A DNA stretch of 28,769 nucleotides, from assembly GCA_029242825.1 (NCBI GenBank), contig JAQWTF010000042.1:1-28769 (forward strand), in the 5' to 3' direction. The stretch comes from MAG-120531 sp029242825 (GTDB lineage Bacteria; Bacteroidota; Bacteroidia; Flavobacteriales; Flavobacteriaceae). Below the pieces are notes generated by a model, which had not been told where the DNA came from, ran no database searches, and saw only the letters and a program-made list of their open reading frames with translations. Within the stretch, counting starts at the first letter, position 1, and each line of letters starts with the position of its first letter. Below are positions 1 through 9,134 of the stretch, piece after piece. A program made the translations under genes and the position numbers.

Positions 1-1
1 A

Positions 2-3000
2 GTGACCGGTTTTGTGGCAACAGACAAGGCTTATGACGCCACCAGGACTGCCACGGTAACTTTTTCGAGTCTTACTTATGATGGTTTGGTGTTTGGGGAT
101 ACAGTCAGTGCGGCATCGGCCGGAGGCCTTTTTGACACCAAGTCAGTAGGGGTGAATAAAAGTGTTGCGCTAACAGTCACTTACACAGGTGTTGACAAGG
201 ACAATTATAACATTCAAACACAGCCTAGCACTACAGCGAGTATTACCGGAAAAGTGGCGTATTTAACGGGTAGTTCAGGAGTGAATAAGGTGTATGATGA
301 CAACATCAGCCTGCCTTCTGGGGTATCTGGCTACGGGCTACTGACAGGGGTAGTTGCAGGAGACAATGTCACCGTGAATGGAATTGCAGCCTATGATTCA
401 AAGAATGCAGGTAGTAGAACGATTGTTCAGGGCGGTGTTACTTTAATTGGTACAGATGCTGCTAATTACAGTTTAAATTGGACCAATGGAAGTGGCACGA
501 TTAGTACTAGGACCCTCACCGTTACGGCTCGGGACGATGCTAAATTTGTGACCCAAACAGATGTTGTGGGTTACAATGGCGCTACTGTAGTTGGATTTAT
601 TAGTGACGACACCATTGCAGCAGACCTCACCGGAACATTGGGTATTTCTAGAACAAATGCAGGAACAGAAACGGCTGGGACCTATACCAATGTGCTGAGT
701 CTGTCGGGGTATTCCGCTATAAATTACAGCATTACTTATGTGCCAGGCACCTACACCATTGTAGCGGCAGACGCCCTTTTGGTCACTGTTTCCAATACGA
801 CTATGGTGTATGGAAACACGCCAAATTTTAGTGTTTTAAGCGGAAAGTATTTTAGCAGCACTTCGAGTACGGTGGTTACTTTGGCATCGCCTAGTTTTTC
901 TGAGGGCACCTATACTTTTAATGATGGCGTGGGAGGCACGGCGCGCTTTGGATTGAGCCTTTCTCCAGACACCAAGAGTACGGCCAATTTTTATAAGGTG
1001 GGTGCGTATTCAGTAGCTGCCATAGACATAGTAGAGACCTCTGTGAATTTTAGCGATCGCATTACCGTAGTGGGTGCTTTGGAAGTGACCCCCAAGTCTG
1101 TAACAGCAAGTCCTAGTTCAGTAGTTAAAAATTACGATGGAACAACAGCAATGACAGGCATGTCGCTCACTTTGAGTGGCATATTAAGTGGGGATCTTGT
1201 GAGTACTTTAGGCAGTGGCTATTTTACTGACGCCCAAGCAGGCAGTGTTAAAACATATTACCTAAGCGGGCTTTCCCTCAGTGGCACAGATGCCTCCAAT
1301 TATGTATTGACCAATGCAGGTACCTACAGCGACACCTCAGGGATTATTAATAAAATTCCCTTGCAAATTAAAGCCAATAACGCTACAAAAGTATATGATG
1401 CAAACCCGTATAGTGGAGGGAATGGCGTGACCTATACTGGATTTATCTCTGGAGAAAGCAGTGACCAACTTTCAGGGACCCTTACTTATTTAGGCAGCAG
1501 TCAGGGGGCTACTGCAGTGGGGACTTATGTGATTCAGCCTGGAGGGTTTACCGCCAATAATTACACGCTTAGTTACGTCAATGGCAGCTTAGTCATTGAA
1601 GCAGGAGACACAGATGGCGATGGTATTTTAGATGTGAATGACAACTGTCCTACGGTGGTTAATGTGGACCAGGCAGATCTAGACGCAGATGGACTTGGAG
1701 ATGTTTGTGATGCAGATAAGGATGGAGATGGTTTTAGCAATACTGATGAAATAGCCTGTGGTACAGACCCCATGGACGCACTGAGTTTTCCTTCGGACAT
1801 AGATGCAGACGGTATTCCAGATTGTGTAGATCCAGACCGCGACGGTGACGGTATTTTGGATGTGAATGATAATTGTGTGACTACCCCCAATACAGACCAG
1901 GCAGATTATGACTCAGATGGTCTTGGAGATGTTTGCGACAGTGATATAGACGGAGATGGATTTTCTAATGAAACGGAGGTTTCCTGTGGTACCAACCCTT
2001 TAGATTTTAATGACTTTCCAATAGACACAGATGGAGACGGCTTGGCAAATTGCGAAGATCTGGACGACGACAACGACGGCCAGTCAGATGAAGATGAAAC
2101 GGCTTGTGGTTCAGATACTTTAGACGCGAGTAGTCTTGCGCCAGATTACGACTCTGACGGGATTCCAGATTGTGTAGATCCAGACAGTGATAATGACGGC
2201 TGTTTAAACGAAGCAGACGCTTTTCCATTAGATGAAACGGAGTGTGTAGATACAGACGGAGACGGTAGCGGGAACAATGCGGACCCAGACGACGACAACG
2301 ACGGTCAGACAGATGTGACAGAGAATCAATGTGGTTCAGATTCATTAGACGCTTTAGATAGATCTATAGACACAGACTCAGACGGCATTCCAGATTGTCT
2401 AGATCCAGACGACGACAACGACGGCCAATCAGACCTCCATGAAGAGGCCTGTGGTTCAGACCCAATAGATGCCGCTAGTTTGTCTTCAGATTTTGATTCA
2501 GATGGCATTCCAGATTGTCTAGACCCAGACGACGACAACGACGGTTGTTTAGACCTATCAGATGCCTTTCCGTTAGACGCTTCAGAATGCTTGGATACGG
2601 ATCAAGACGGATTGGGAAACAATAAAGATACAGATGACGACAACGATGGTCAACTAGATGCCCACGAAGAAGACTGTGGGTCAGACGCGCTAGATTATAA
2701 CAGCTTGTCTCTAGATTACGACGCTGACGGGATTCCAGATTGTGTAGATCCAGACATAGATGGGGACGGCTGTTTAAATTTTGAAGACGCCTTTCCTTAC
2801 AACCCTTTAGAATGTGCAGATTCAGATGGAGACGGCTTGGGAGACAACGAAGATCCAGATGACAACAACGACGGCTGCGAAGACACCGATCTCTGTATTT
2901 CAGAATTGATTACGCCCAATGAACCCGGGATAGAATCCGTCTGGCTCATTCAAAACATAACACAGTATCCCAATGCCTATGTGAGGGTTTTTGACCGCCA

Positions 3001-3157
3001 CAAACAATTGGTTTTTGAGCAGCAGGGCTACAAAAGTGATTGGGACGGGAAGTATCAAAAAAGTAAAAAGCCTCTTCCTGCTGGACCCTACTATTATATA
3101 GTGCAATTAAATGACGGATCTGCTGCAAGAACCGGATGGTTGTATATTACCTATTGA
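2..3157 (+). CDS. Giant cell-surface adhesin-like protein, 3' part (YDG/MBG-like domains, TSP3 repeats, T9SS type B sorting domain)
   Basis: The reading frame is open at the left edge, so the N-terminus and signal peptide lie outside the window; 1051 residues are visible. Roughly residues 1-530 are Thr/Ser/Gly-rich repeats with the KVYD...GDxV...GxDxxNY pattern of YDG domains and a VYG-containing MBG-like stretch, typical of secreted adhesins. Residues about 534-965 are thrombospondin type 3 repeats (DxDGDGIxD, DNC, DPDxDxDG), which bind calcium through aspartates. Residues about 967-1051 match the gliding-motility-associated C-terminal domain (YVRVFDRHKQLVFE, DWDGKY, LPAGPYYYIV, GWLYI), which directs type IX secretion and surface anchoring. 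The usual TPNGDG entry motif of that domain is TPNEPG here. It is followed by a secreted metalloprotease after 39 bases. The exact ligand cannot be told. Confidence 0.9.
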   Translation: MTGFVATDKAYDATRTATVTFSSLTYDGLVFGDTVSAASAGGLFDTKSVGVNKSVALTVTYTGVDKDNYNIQTQPSTTASITGKVAYLTGSSGVNKVYDDNISLPSGVSGYGLLTGVVAGDNVTVNGIAAYDSKNAGSRTIVQGGVTLIGTDAANYSLNWTNGSGTISTRTLTVTARDDAKFVTQTDVVGYNGATVVGFISDDTIAADLTGTLGISRTNAGTETAGTYTNVLSLSGYSAINYSITYVPGTYTIVAADALLVTVSNTTMVYGNTPNFSVLSGKYFSSTSSTVVTLASPSFSEGTYTFNDGVGGTARFGLSLSPDTKSTANFYKVGAYSVAAIDIVETSVNFSDRITVVGALEVTPKSVTASPSSVVKNYDGTTAMTGMSLTLSGILSGDLVSTLGSGYFTDAQAGSVKTYYLSGLSLSGTDASNYVLTNAGTYSDTSGIINKIPLQIKANNATKVYDANPYSGGNGVTYTGFISGESSDQLSGTLTYLGSSQGATAVGTYVIQPGGFTANNYTLSYVNGSLVIEAGDTDGDGILDVNDNCPTVVNVDQADLDADGLGDVCDADKDGDGFSNTDEIACGTDPMDALSFPSDIDADGIPDCVDPDRDGDGILDVNDNCVTTPNTDQADYDSDGLGDVCDSDIDGDGFSNETEVSCGTNPLDFNDFPIDTDGDGLANCEDLDDDNDGQSDEDETACGSDTLDASSLAPDYDSDGIPDCVDPDSDNDGCLNEADAFPLDETECVDTDGDGSGNNADPDDDNDGQTDVTENQCGSDSLDALDRSIDTDSDGIPDCLDPDDDNDGQSDLHEEACGSDPIDAASLSSDFDSDGIPDCLDPDDDNDGCLDLSDAFPLDASECLDTDQDGLGNNKDTDDDNDGQLDAHEEDCGSDALDYNSLSLDYDADGIPDCVDPDIDGDGCLNFEDAFPYNPLECADSDGDGLGDNEDPDDNNDGCEDTDLCISELITPNEPGIESVWLIQNITQYPNAYVRVFDRHKQLVFEQQGYKSDWDGKYQKSKKPLPAGPYYYIVQLNDGSAARTGWLYITY
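1603..2900 (+). repeat. Tandem thrombospondin type 3 coding repeats, about 120-base period in part
   Basis: This Asp-rich block codes for about a dozen TSP3-like calcium loops. At DNA level the block GACGACGACAACGACGG recurs at about 2067, 2289, 2409 and 2529. The 41-base segments 2384-2424 and 2504-2544 differ at one position and lie exactly 120 bases (40 residues) apart. The near-identity suggests recent duplication or gene conversion within the array, and length variation between strains is likely. Confidence 0.85.
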
Positions 3158-3175
3158 TATTTTTTCCGATATTAG

Positions 3176-3191
3176 GGGGTATTAAAACCCC
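3176..3191 (+). terminator. Weak hairpin between adhesin and metalloprotease
   Basis: GGGGT (3176-3180) can pair with ACCCC (3187-3191) around a 6-base loop, followed by TTCTT and then the start codon of the next gene. It could be a weak terminator for the adhesin or a structure in the leader of the protease. There is no long T-run, so the call is tentative. Confidence 0.25.
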
Positions 3192-3196
3192 TTCTT

Positions 3197-5545
3197 ATGA
3201 CCTTATCTCGATTGTCAAAAATTACTTTTTTATTGTTTTTAGTTTGTTTTATGGGCCTTCAGGCACAAAAAAGCGCCGATAAAAAAGCCCCTAAAACCCT
3301 ATTAGAAATTACGGAAGACCTTCAAAAAGAAGCGGGTCTTATAGACAGTTACTTTGAAGTGGGGGGTAAATTATTCTTTGGAATTTCAGAAGATGTCTTG
3401 AATAAAGACCTGCTTATGGTGACCAGAATTGTGCGCATTCCCGCCAATTATTCTGCCTACAGCAATGCGGGATCCAAGACCTCAGAGCAATTGGTGCATT
3501 TTGAAAAAAGAGGGCAAAAAATTGTATTGACTCAGGTGTCTTATAACGCTTTGGCTGCAGAAAAAGATCCCATTCACCTCTCTGTGGTACAAAATAACAA
3601 CCACCCCATATTGGCGGCATTTGATATAGAGGCCCAAGAAAATGGGAAATATTTAATAGAGGTTACGGATTATTTTTCGGACGACTCTCCGGGCTTTAAC
3701 ATTGTGGGAAGCCGTCAGAAAGAAGCCTATAAAATGGGTGGAGTAGACAAAAAACGCTCGAGTATAGACCGAGTGCGCTCCTTTCCAATCAATACTGAAG
3801 TGACCCATACCCTTACCTATAGTGCGCGTAAAGCGCCTAGGGGCAATAATACGGAGACCCTGAGTTTTGTAGTGAATCACTCCCTAATTTTATTGCCAGA
3901 AGACCCCATGCCGGTGCGTTATGAAGACCCAAGGGTGGGCTGGTTTTCCATGGATAAAATTGATTATTCTTCTGAGGCCTTAAAGGCCGATGCCTATAGC
4001 GTAGTGCGTCGTTGGAGACTTGAGCCTTCAGATGAAGCCGCCTACGCCAGAGGAGAATTGGTGACCCCCAAAAAGCAAATTGTGTACTATTTGGATCCCG
4101 CCACTCCATTAAAATGGCGTCCCTATTTTAGAAAAGGAATTGAAGACTGGAATACGGCTTTTGAAAAAGCAGGTTTTAAAAACGCCATTGTAGCCAAGGA
4201 TGCGCCCACACCGGAAGAAGATCCAGACTTTAGTCCAGAAGACGCCCGTTTTTCTATGGTGCGCTATGTAGCGTCTACCACCAGAAATGCCACGGGCCCT
4301 TCGGTGTCTGATCCTAGAACAGGAGAAATTATTGAGAGTGATATTATTTGGTACCACAACCATTTACGTTCTTACAGAAACCGTTATTTATTGGAGACCG
4401 CCGCGGCCAATCCCAAAGCGAGAACTCTAGACACGCCTGAGGAGGAGATTGGAGAAATGATGCGTAGGGTAATCTCTCATGAAATTGGCCACGCCTTAGG
4501 ATTGCCCCACAATATGAAAGCCTCTAGTGCCTATCCGGTAGATTCATTAAGGTCCGGCAGTTTTACCCAGAAAATGGGGATTGCCACAACTATTATGGAC
4601 TACGCTCGTTATAATTACATTGCCCAGCCAGGCGATAAAAACATCCGTTTTGTACGCCAATTAGGGCCTTATGACAACTATACCATTGAATGGGGGTATC
4701 GTTATTTTCCAGGTCAAGATCCCTTGGCCGTTAAAGAAACCTTGCGCGAATGGGTAGACGCTAGAAGTACAGATCCTATGTATATGTTTGGATCTGGCGG
4801 TAGCGATCCCAATTCCCAAACAGAAAATATTGGAGACAACCCTATTAAAGCCAGCCAGTACGGTTTGTCTAACTTGAAAATAGTGGGCAAAAATTTAAAA
4901 GACTGGGCACAGTTTCCCAACAGTACCTATGATGATTTGGCAGAATTACACGGAGAATTTTTAGGGGTGTTTAGAAGGTATGTGAACCATGTAGCCAAAT
5001 TGGTGGGAGGGGTATATGAAACCCGCTTGAACAACAATCAAGAAGGCATGCCCTATGTGAATGTACCATCGGGGATACAGTTAGATGCTTTGGATTTTTT
5101 AAATGCTGAGGTCTGGAAAGCACCTACTTGGCTCATTCCAAAAGACCTGGTCTCTCGTATTAGTTCAGATGGGGCCTTAGATGCCGTGTCTAATTTGCAA
5201 GAGCGCCTATTGAAAAGCATGCTAGCGCCTAAAAAATTAACCGCCATGCTCTCTGCCCATTATACCTTAGAAGGAAATGGTTTGGCATTGGCTGAACTCC
5301 TCAATAAACTGAGTACAGACATTGTTTTAGATAAAGCGCCTATATCCGTTTTGGATCGGAAATTGCAAAAGGCTTACCTCCATATTTTAGTAGACCTAAA
5401 AAACAGCGAAGACACAGATGTTGAGGTAAAAGGATTGGTGATAGCACAATTAGACGCCCTTGAAGACCGCTTTAAGAAATTCAGCAAATCTTCTAATCCC
5501 CAGCTGGCGGCCCACGGCGTATTTGGTATGGATATGATGAAATAG
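3197..5545 (+). CDS. Secreted zinc-dependent metalloprotease (DUF5117/DUF4953 type)
   Basis: A 782-residue protein with an N-terminal signal peptide (hydrophobic stretch to about residue 23, ending LQAQ). The metzincin zinc site HEIGHALGLPH is at residues 428-438: H428, H432 and H438 bind zinc and E429 is the catalytic base. A probable Met-turn (TIMDYARY) follows about 30 residues later. The N-terminal third resembles the DUF5117 region and the C-terminal part the DUF4953 region of large Bacteroidota metalloproteases, and the length fits that family. It probably acts in the periplasm or outside the cell on peptides; the substrate is unknown. No T9SS C-terminal domain is visible, so export is probably by Sec. 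The 39-base gap from the adhesin allows co-transcription. Confidence 0.9.
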   Translation: MTLSRLSKITFLLFLVCFMGLQAQKSADKKAPKTLLEITEDLQKEAGLIDSYFEVGGKLFFGISEDVLNKDLLMVTRIVRIPANYSAYSNAGSKTSEQLVHFEKRGQKIVLTQVSYNALAAEKDPIHLSVVQNNNHPILAAFDIEAQENGKYLIEVTDYFSDDSPGFNIVGSRQKEAYKMGGVDKKRSSIDRVRSFPINTEVTHTLTYSARKAPRGNNTETLSFVVNHSLILLPEDPMPVRYEDPRVGWFSMDKIDYSSEALKADAYSVVRRWRLEPSDEAAYARGELVTPKKQIVYYLDPATPLKWRPYFRKGIEDWNTAFEKAGFKNAIVAKDAPTPEEDPDFSPEDARFSMVRYVASTTRNATGPSVSDPRTGEIIESDIIWYHNHLRSYRNRYLLETAAANPKARTLDTPEEEIGEMMRRVISHEIGHALGLPHNMKASSAYPVDSLRSGSFTQKMGIATTIMDYARYNYIAQPGDKNIRFVRQLGPYDNYTIEWGYRYFPGQDPLAVKETLREWVDARSTDPMYMFGSGGSDPNSQTENIGDNPIKASQYGLSNLKIVGKNLKDWAQFPNSTYDDLAELHGEFLGVFRRYVNHVAKLVGGVYETRLNNNQEGMPYVNVPSGIQLDALDFLNAEVWKAPTWLIPKDLVSRISSDGALDAVSNLQERLLKSMLAPKKLTAMLSAHYTLEGNGLALAELLNKLSTDIVLDKAPISVLDRKLQKAYLHILVDLKNSEDTDVEVKGLVIAQLDALEDRFKKFSKSSNPQLAAHGVFGMDMMK

Positions 5546-5710
5546 TACGGGTGAATGCAAGAAAAACATCTGGCCTTATTTTTGTGTTTTTAAGCTGTAT
5601 TTTCACAAAATAGCCTCAGTGGAATCGTTTTTTTTGTTTTAAAATAGCGAAATTTGTAGACTGATTTAAAGCCCGTTGGGCGAGCGTCATTGTGATCATT
5701 TTATATTCCT

Positions 5711-6697
5711 ATGGATTCAAAATTAGCGACTACATCATTGCTTAAAAAAGGATATTTAGACCTGCCAATTCCTAAGGGAATAGATTTGGTCAGTGAAATA
5801 AAGCGCCTTAAAAAAGAAAAAAATGCGGTGCTTATGGCCCATTATTACCAAGATAAATCTATCCAAGATTTGGCAGACTATCTGGGAGACAGTTTGTATT
5901 TGGCTAAGGCTGCAGAACAGATTGAAGCAGACGTGATTGTGTTTGCTGGGGTGCATTTTATGGCGGAGACCGCTAAAATTGTGAACCCATCTAAAAAAGT
6001 GTTGTTGCCAGATTTAAAGGCGGGCTGTTCTTTAGCAGATTCTTGCCCACCGGACGCTTTTACCGCTTTTAAGGCCAAATATCCCAAGGCAATTGTGGTG
6101 ACCTATATTAATTGCTCTGCAGCCATAAAAGCGCTCTCAGACATTGTTTGTACCTCTTCCAATGCGGTAGCCGTGATCAATTCTATTCCTAAAGATCAGG
6201 AGATTATTTTTGCGCCAGACAAGAACTTAGGCCGTTATTTAATTAAGGAGACTGGAAGAGATATGATCTTATGGGACGGTGCCTGTGTGGTGCACGAGGC
6301 ATTTTCTTTTGACAAGATTGTGGCCCTGGCCAAAGCGCATCCCAAGGCTAAATTTATAGCCCATCCAGAGAGTGAATCTCAGGTCTTAGAGATCGCTCAT
6401 TATATAGGGAGTACTTCGGGACTTTTGTCTTTTGTTCAAAATGATTCTGCAGATACATACATTGTAGGGACGGAAGCAGGTATCTTGCATGAAATGCAGA
6501 AAAAAGTACCGCATAAAACCTTTATCCCTGCACCTGTAGAAGACGACACTTGTGCTTGTAGCGAGTGTGCTTTCATGAAATTAAATACCTTGGAGAAACT
6601 CTATCTGTGTTTGGAGCATGAGCAGCCAGAAATTCATTTAGCGCCTGCGCTCATGAAAGCTGCTAGAAAACCCATTGAGAGAATGTTAGCCTTGTAA
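5711..6697 (+). CDS. nadA: Quinolinate synthase NadA
   Basis: Condenses iminoaspartate with dihydroxyacetone phosphate to quinolinate, the second step of de novo NAD synthesis, in the cytoplasm. The 328-residue length fits. The [4Fe-4S] ligand regions are visible: AGCSLAD (C106), WDGACVVHE (C192) and TCACSECAFM (C281/C283/C286), each in its family context. The MAHYYQ segment near residue 42 and the SAA and HPE motifs are also present. First gene of a nadA-nadB-nadC operon, 8 bases ahead of nadB. The 165-base leader (5546-5710) holds no gene; it contains a tiny GCCC/GGGC inverted repeat near 5671-5681 but no recognisable operator. No Shine-Dalgarno sequence is seen, as is usual in this phylum. 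Confidence 0.97.
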   Translation: MDSKLATTSLLKKGYLDLPIPKGIDLVSEIKRLKKEKNAVLMAHYYQDKSIQDLADYLGDSLYLAKAAEQIEADVIVFAGVHFMAETAKIVNPSKKVLLPDLKAGCSLADSCPPDAFTAFKAKYPKAIVVTYINCSAAIKALSDIVCTSSNAVAVINSIPKDQEIIFAPDKNLGRYLIKETGRDMILWDGACVVHEAFSFDKIVALAKAHPKAKFIAHPESESQVLEIAHYIGSTSGLLSFVQNDSADTYIVGTEAGILHEMQKKVPHKTFIPAPVEDDTCACSECAFMKLNTLEKLYLCLEHEQPEIHLAPALMKAARKPIERMLAL

Positions 6698-6705
6698 ATT
6701 ACTTT

Positions 6706-8271
6706 ATGCAAACAGATGTTTTAGTCATTGGTTCAGGAATTGCAGGATTGTCTTACGCATTGGAATTGGCCACGCTTAGGCCTGAAACTGCCATTACGTT
6801 ATTAAGTAAAAGAGATGTTTTAGAATCCAACACCAAATACGCCCAAGGGGGTATTGCAGTGGTACAAGATTTTGTCTCAGATTCTTTTGAATCTCATATA
6901 GCAGACACCCTTAAAGCAGGAGATGGCCTATGTGATCCTGAAGTAGTTCGCTTTGTAGTAGAAGAAGGACCAAAAAGACTAGACCAACTCATTCATTGGG
7001 GGGCCCAATTTGACAGTGCCTCTAATAGGCTTCACTTAGGAAAGGAAGGGGGGCATTCTGCCCATAGAATTGTACACTATAAAGACCAATCTGGATTTGA
7101 GATACAGCAATCCCTTATTGCGGTCTTGAAAACTAAGCCCAATATTAGGCTGTTGGAAAACCATACTTTGGTAGATTTAATCACGGACCACCATCATGAC
7201 CAATCACCAAAAAACGCCTGTTACGGGGCTTATGTGATTTCTTTAGAAGATTTAAAAATCCTTAAGATCAATGCACAAATCACGGTGCTGTCTACGGGTG
7301 GCGCCAGCCAGATTTACGATTTTAGCACCAATCCAGAAGGGGCTACAGGAGATGGTATTGCCGCAGCCTACAGGGCTAAGGTAACCATTAAAAACTTGCA
7401 ATACGTACAATTTCACCCTACTGCACTGGCTCAAAAAGTAGGGGGCAATACCTTTTTAATTTCTGAGGCCGTAAGAGGAGCGGGTGCTTATTTAAGGAAT
7501 AAAGCGGGCGAGCGCTTTATGTTTGCCCACGATGCTAGAGGAGAATTGTCCTCAAGAGATATTGTAGCTAGAGGTATTGAGAGTGAAATGCTCAAGACCG
7601 CTACAGATTTTGTGTATTTAGACGCCACGCATTTTAAAGCGGGTGTTTTTGAAAAAGAATTTCCACATATTTTTGAGAATTGTATGCATCTTGGTATAGA
7701 CCCTCGTGAGACGTATATTCCGGTGCGCCCTGCAGCCCACTATTTTTGTGGAGGCGTTCATGTGAATACCCATGGAGAAACCTCTCTCTCTAGGTTATAC
7801 GCCATAGGAGAGTGTAGCCACACGGGCTTACACGGGGCCAATAGGCTGGCGTCTAATTCATTATTGGAGGCATTGGTGTACGCGCATTCAGCGGCACAGT
7901 CCAGTGCATTGGTCCTAGAAAATAGTTGCATAGAAGACACTTTTTTAGACGCTATTCCCGAATGGAATTCTGCCCAACAGCTCATAGATAAAAACTCCAA
8001 AAAACTCCAAAAGTTAAAACATGCTGTGCAACAATTACTCTCTTTAAAAGCGGGGGTTTATAAAACTACTAAGGGATTGCAGGAAGCAGAAGAAGCCCTG
8101 GCTGCTTTTTATGAAACCACCAAAGAACTGTATAGGAGTAACAAACTCACGCCCCAGATTTGTGAATTGAGGAACTTGGTGAATGTAGGGTATTTAATGA
8201 TCAAGCAATCCCAGGAATGCTACGAGAACAGGGGGGGATTTTTTAACCAAGATTTTGAAGTGAAGCCATGA
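6706..8271 (+). CDS. nadB: L-aspartate oxidase NadB
   Basis: FAD enzyme that oxidises L-aspartate to iminoaspartate, the substrate of NadA. The 521-residue protein begins with the dinucleotide-binding GSGIAGLSYAL motif and contains the succinate dehydrogenase/fumarate reductase-family motifs SKRDVLESNTKYAQGGIA, QFHPTAL, RGELSSRD and HYFCGGVHVN. The C-terminal helical domain, with its CELRNLVNVGY-like segment, is complete. It sits 8 bases after nadA and its stop overlaps the nadC start (ATGA), so the three genes are probably translated from one mRNA. Confidence 0.97.
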   Translation: MQTDVLVIGSGIAGLSYALELATLRPETAITLLSKRDVLESNTKYAQGGIAVVQDFVSDSFESHIADTLKAGDGLCDPEVVRFVVEEGPKRLDQLIHWGAQFDSASNRLHLGKEGGHSAHRIVHYKDQSGFEIQQSLIAVLKTKPNIRLLENHTLVDLITDHHHDQSPKNACYGAYVISLEDLKILKINAQITVLSTGGASQIYDFSTNPEGATGDGIAAAYRAKVTIKNLQYVQFHPTALAQKVGGNTFLISEAVRGAGAYLRNKAGERFMFAHDARGELSSRDIVARGIESEMLKTATDFVYLDATHFKAGVFEKEFPHIFENCMHLGIDPRETYIPVRPAAHYFCGGVHVNTHGETSLSRLYAIGECSHTGLHGANRLASNSLLEALVYAHSAAQSSALVLENSCIEDTFLDAIPEWNSAQQLIDKNSKKLQKLKHAVQQLLSLKAGVYKTTKGLQEAEEALAAFYETTKELYRSNKLTPQICELRNLVNVGYLMIKQSQECYENRGGFFNQDFEVKP

Positions 8272-9134
8272 CCTATGATTATCCAGTAGATTTTAAAGAT
8301 GCGCTTGAGGCGTTTATAAACCAAGCCCTTAAAGAAGATTTGGGTAGTGGAGATGTAAGTGGGTTGGCCTGTTTGGACCCTGATGCTTCTGGTAAGGCTC
8401 GTTGTATAGTAAAGCAGTCTGGAGTCTTGGCTGGAGTAGCCATGGCCGGTTTAATTTTTAAGCAATACGATCCTTCACTTGAATTTACACCATTGCTTTC
8501 AGACGGTGCTCTGGTAGAACAAGGCGCCATTGCTTTTGAGGTCTCTGGACCCCAACAGGCCATTATAGCCACAGAGCGTTTGGTGCTCAATTGTATGCAG
8601 CGCATGAGTGGTATTGCCACATTGACCCACGAGACACAATCGCTGATCAAGCACACTTCCTGTAAAATTTTAGACACTAGAAAGACCACCCCAAATTTCA
8701 GATTGGCAGAAAAGTGGGCTGTTCAAATTGGAGGTGGGACCAACCACCGCATAGGCCTTTATGACATGGTCATGCTCAAGGACAACCACATTGATTACTG
8801 TGGCGGTGTAAGTAAAGCCATAGAAACTACACAGGCCTATTTGGCGCGCGAAAAACGCGACATTCCCGTCATTGTGGAGACCAGGACCTTAGCAGAGGTG
8901 GCAGAATGTTTGGCTTTTCCAGGCTTATACCGAATTTTATTAGACAATATGCCGGTCTCCCTCATGCGGGAAGCGGTGGCCCTCGTGAATGGAAAAACAC
9001 CTACAGAAGCTTCTGGAAATATCACAAAAGAGACTATAGTTGCGGTAGCAGAAACAGGAGTAGATTTTATTTCTATGGGGGCTATTACCTATAGCGCTGG
9101 GGTGTTGGACATTAGTTTAAAGGCAGTGTCCTAA
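8268..9134 (+). CDS. nadC: Nicotinate-nucleotide pyrophosphorylase (quinolinate phosphoribosyltransferase) NadC
   Basis: Converts quinolinate and PRPP to nicotinate mononucleotide, CO2 and pyrophosphate, completing the route begun by NadB and NadA. The 288-residue protein has the family motifs LNCMQRMSGIAT, LDTRKTTPNFR, GGGTNHRIGLYDMVMLKDNH and a C-terminal DFISMGAIT phosphate-binding region. The start ATG overlaps the nadB stop by four bases. The 3' end overlaps the 3' end of the convergent pxpC gene by 23 bases, which leaves no room for a terminator between the two operons. Confidence 0.97.
   Translation: MTYDYPVDFKDALEAFINQALKEDLGSGDVSGLACLDPDASGKARCIVKQSGVLAGVAMAGLIFKQYDPSLEFTPLLSDGALVEQGAIAFEVSGPQQAIIATERLVLNCMQRMSGIATLTHETQSLIKHTSCKILDTRKTTPNFRLAEKWAVQIGGGTNHRIGLYDMVMLKDNHIDYCGGVSKAIETTQAYLAREKRDIPVIVETRTLAEVAECLAFPGLYRILLDNMPVSLMREAVALVNGKTPTEASGNITKETIVAVAETGVDFISMGAITYSAGVLDISLKAVS

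Noticed and set aside
2007..2345. Minus-strand frames opposite the TSP3 repeats (also 1573-1890 and 2326-2538)
   Set aside because: They mirror the Asp-rich repeats, giving Arg/Leu/His- or Ser-rich repeats with no plausible protein; the plus-strand domain assignment is secure.
8279..8689. 136-codon minus-strand frame inside nadC
   Set aside because: Fully covered by a well-recognised nadC; composition is that of a shadow frame.
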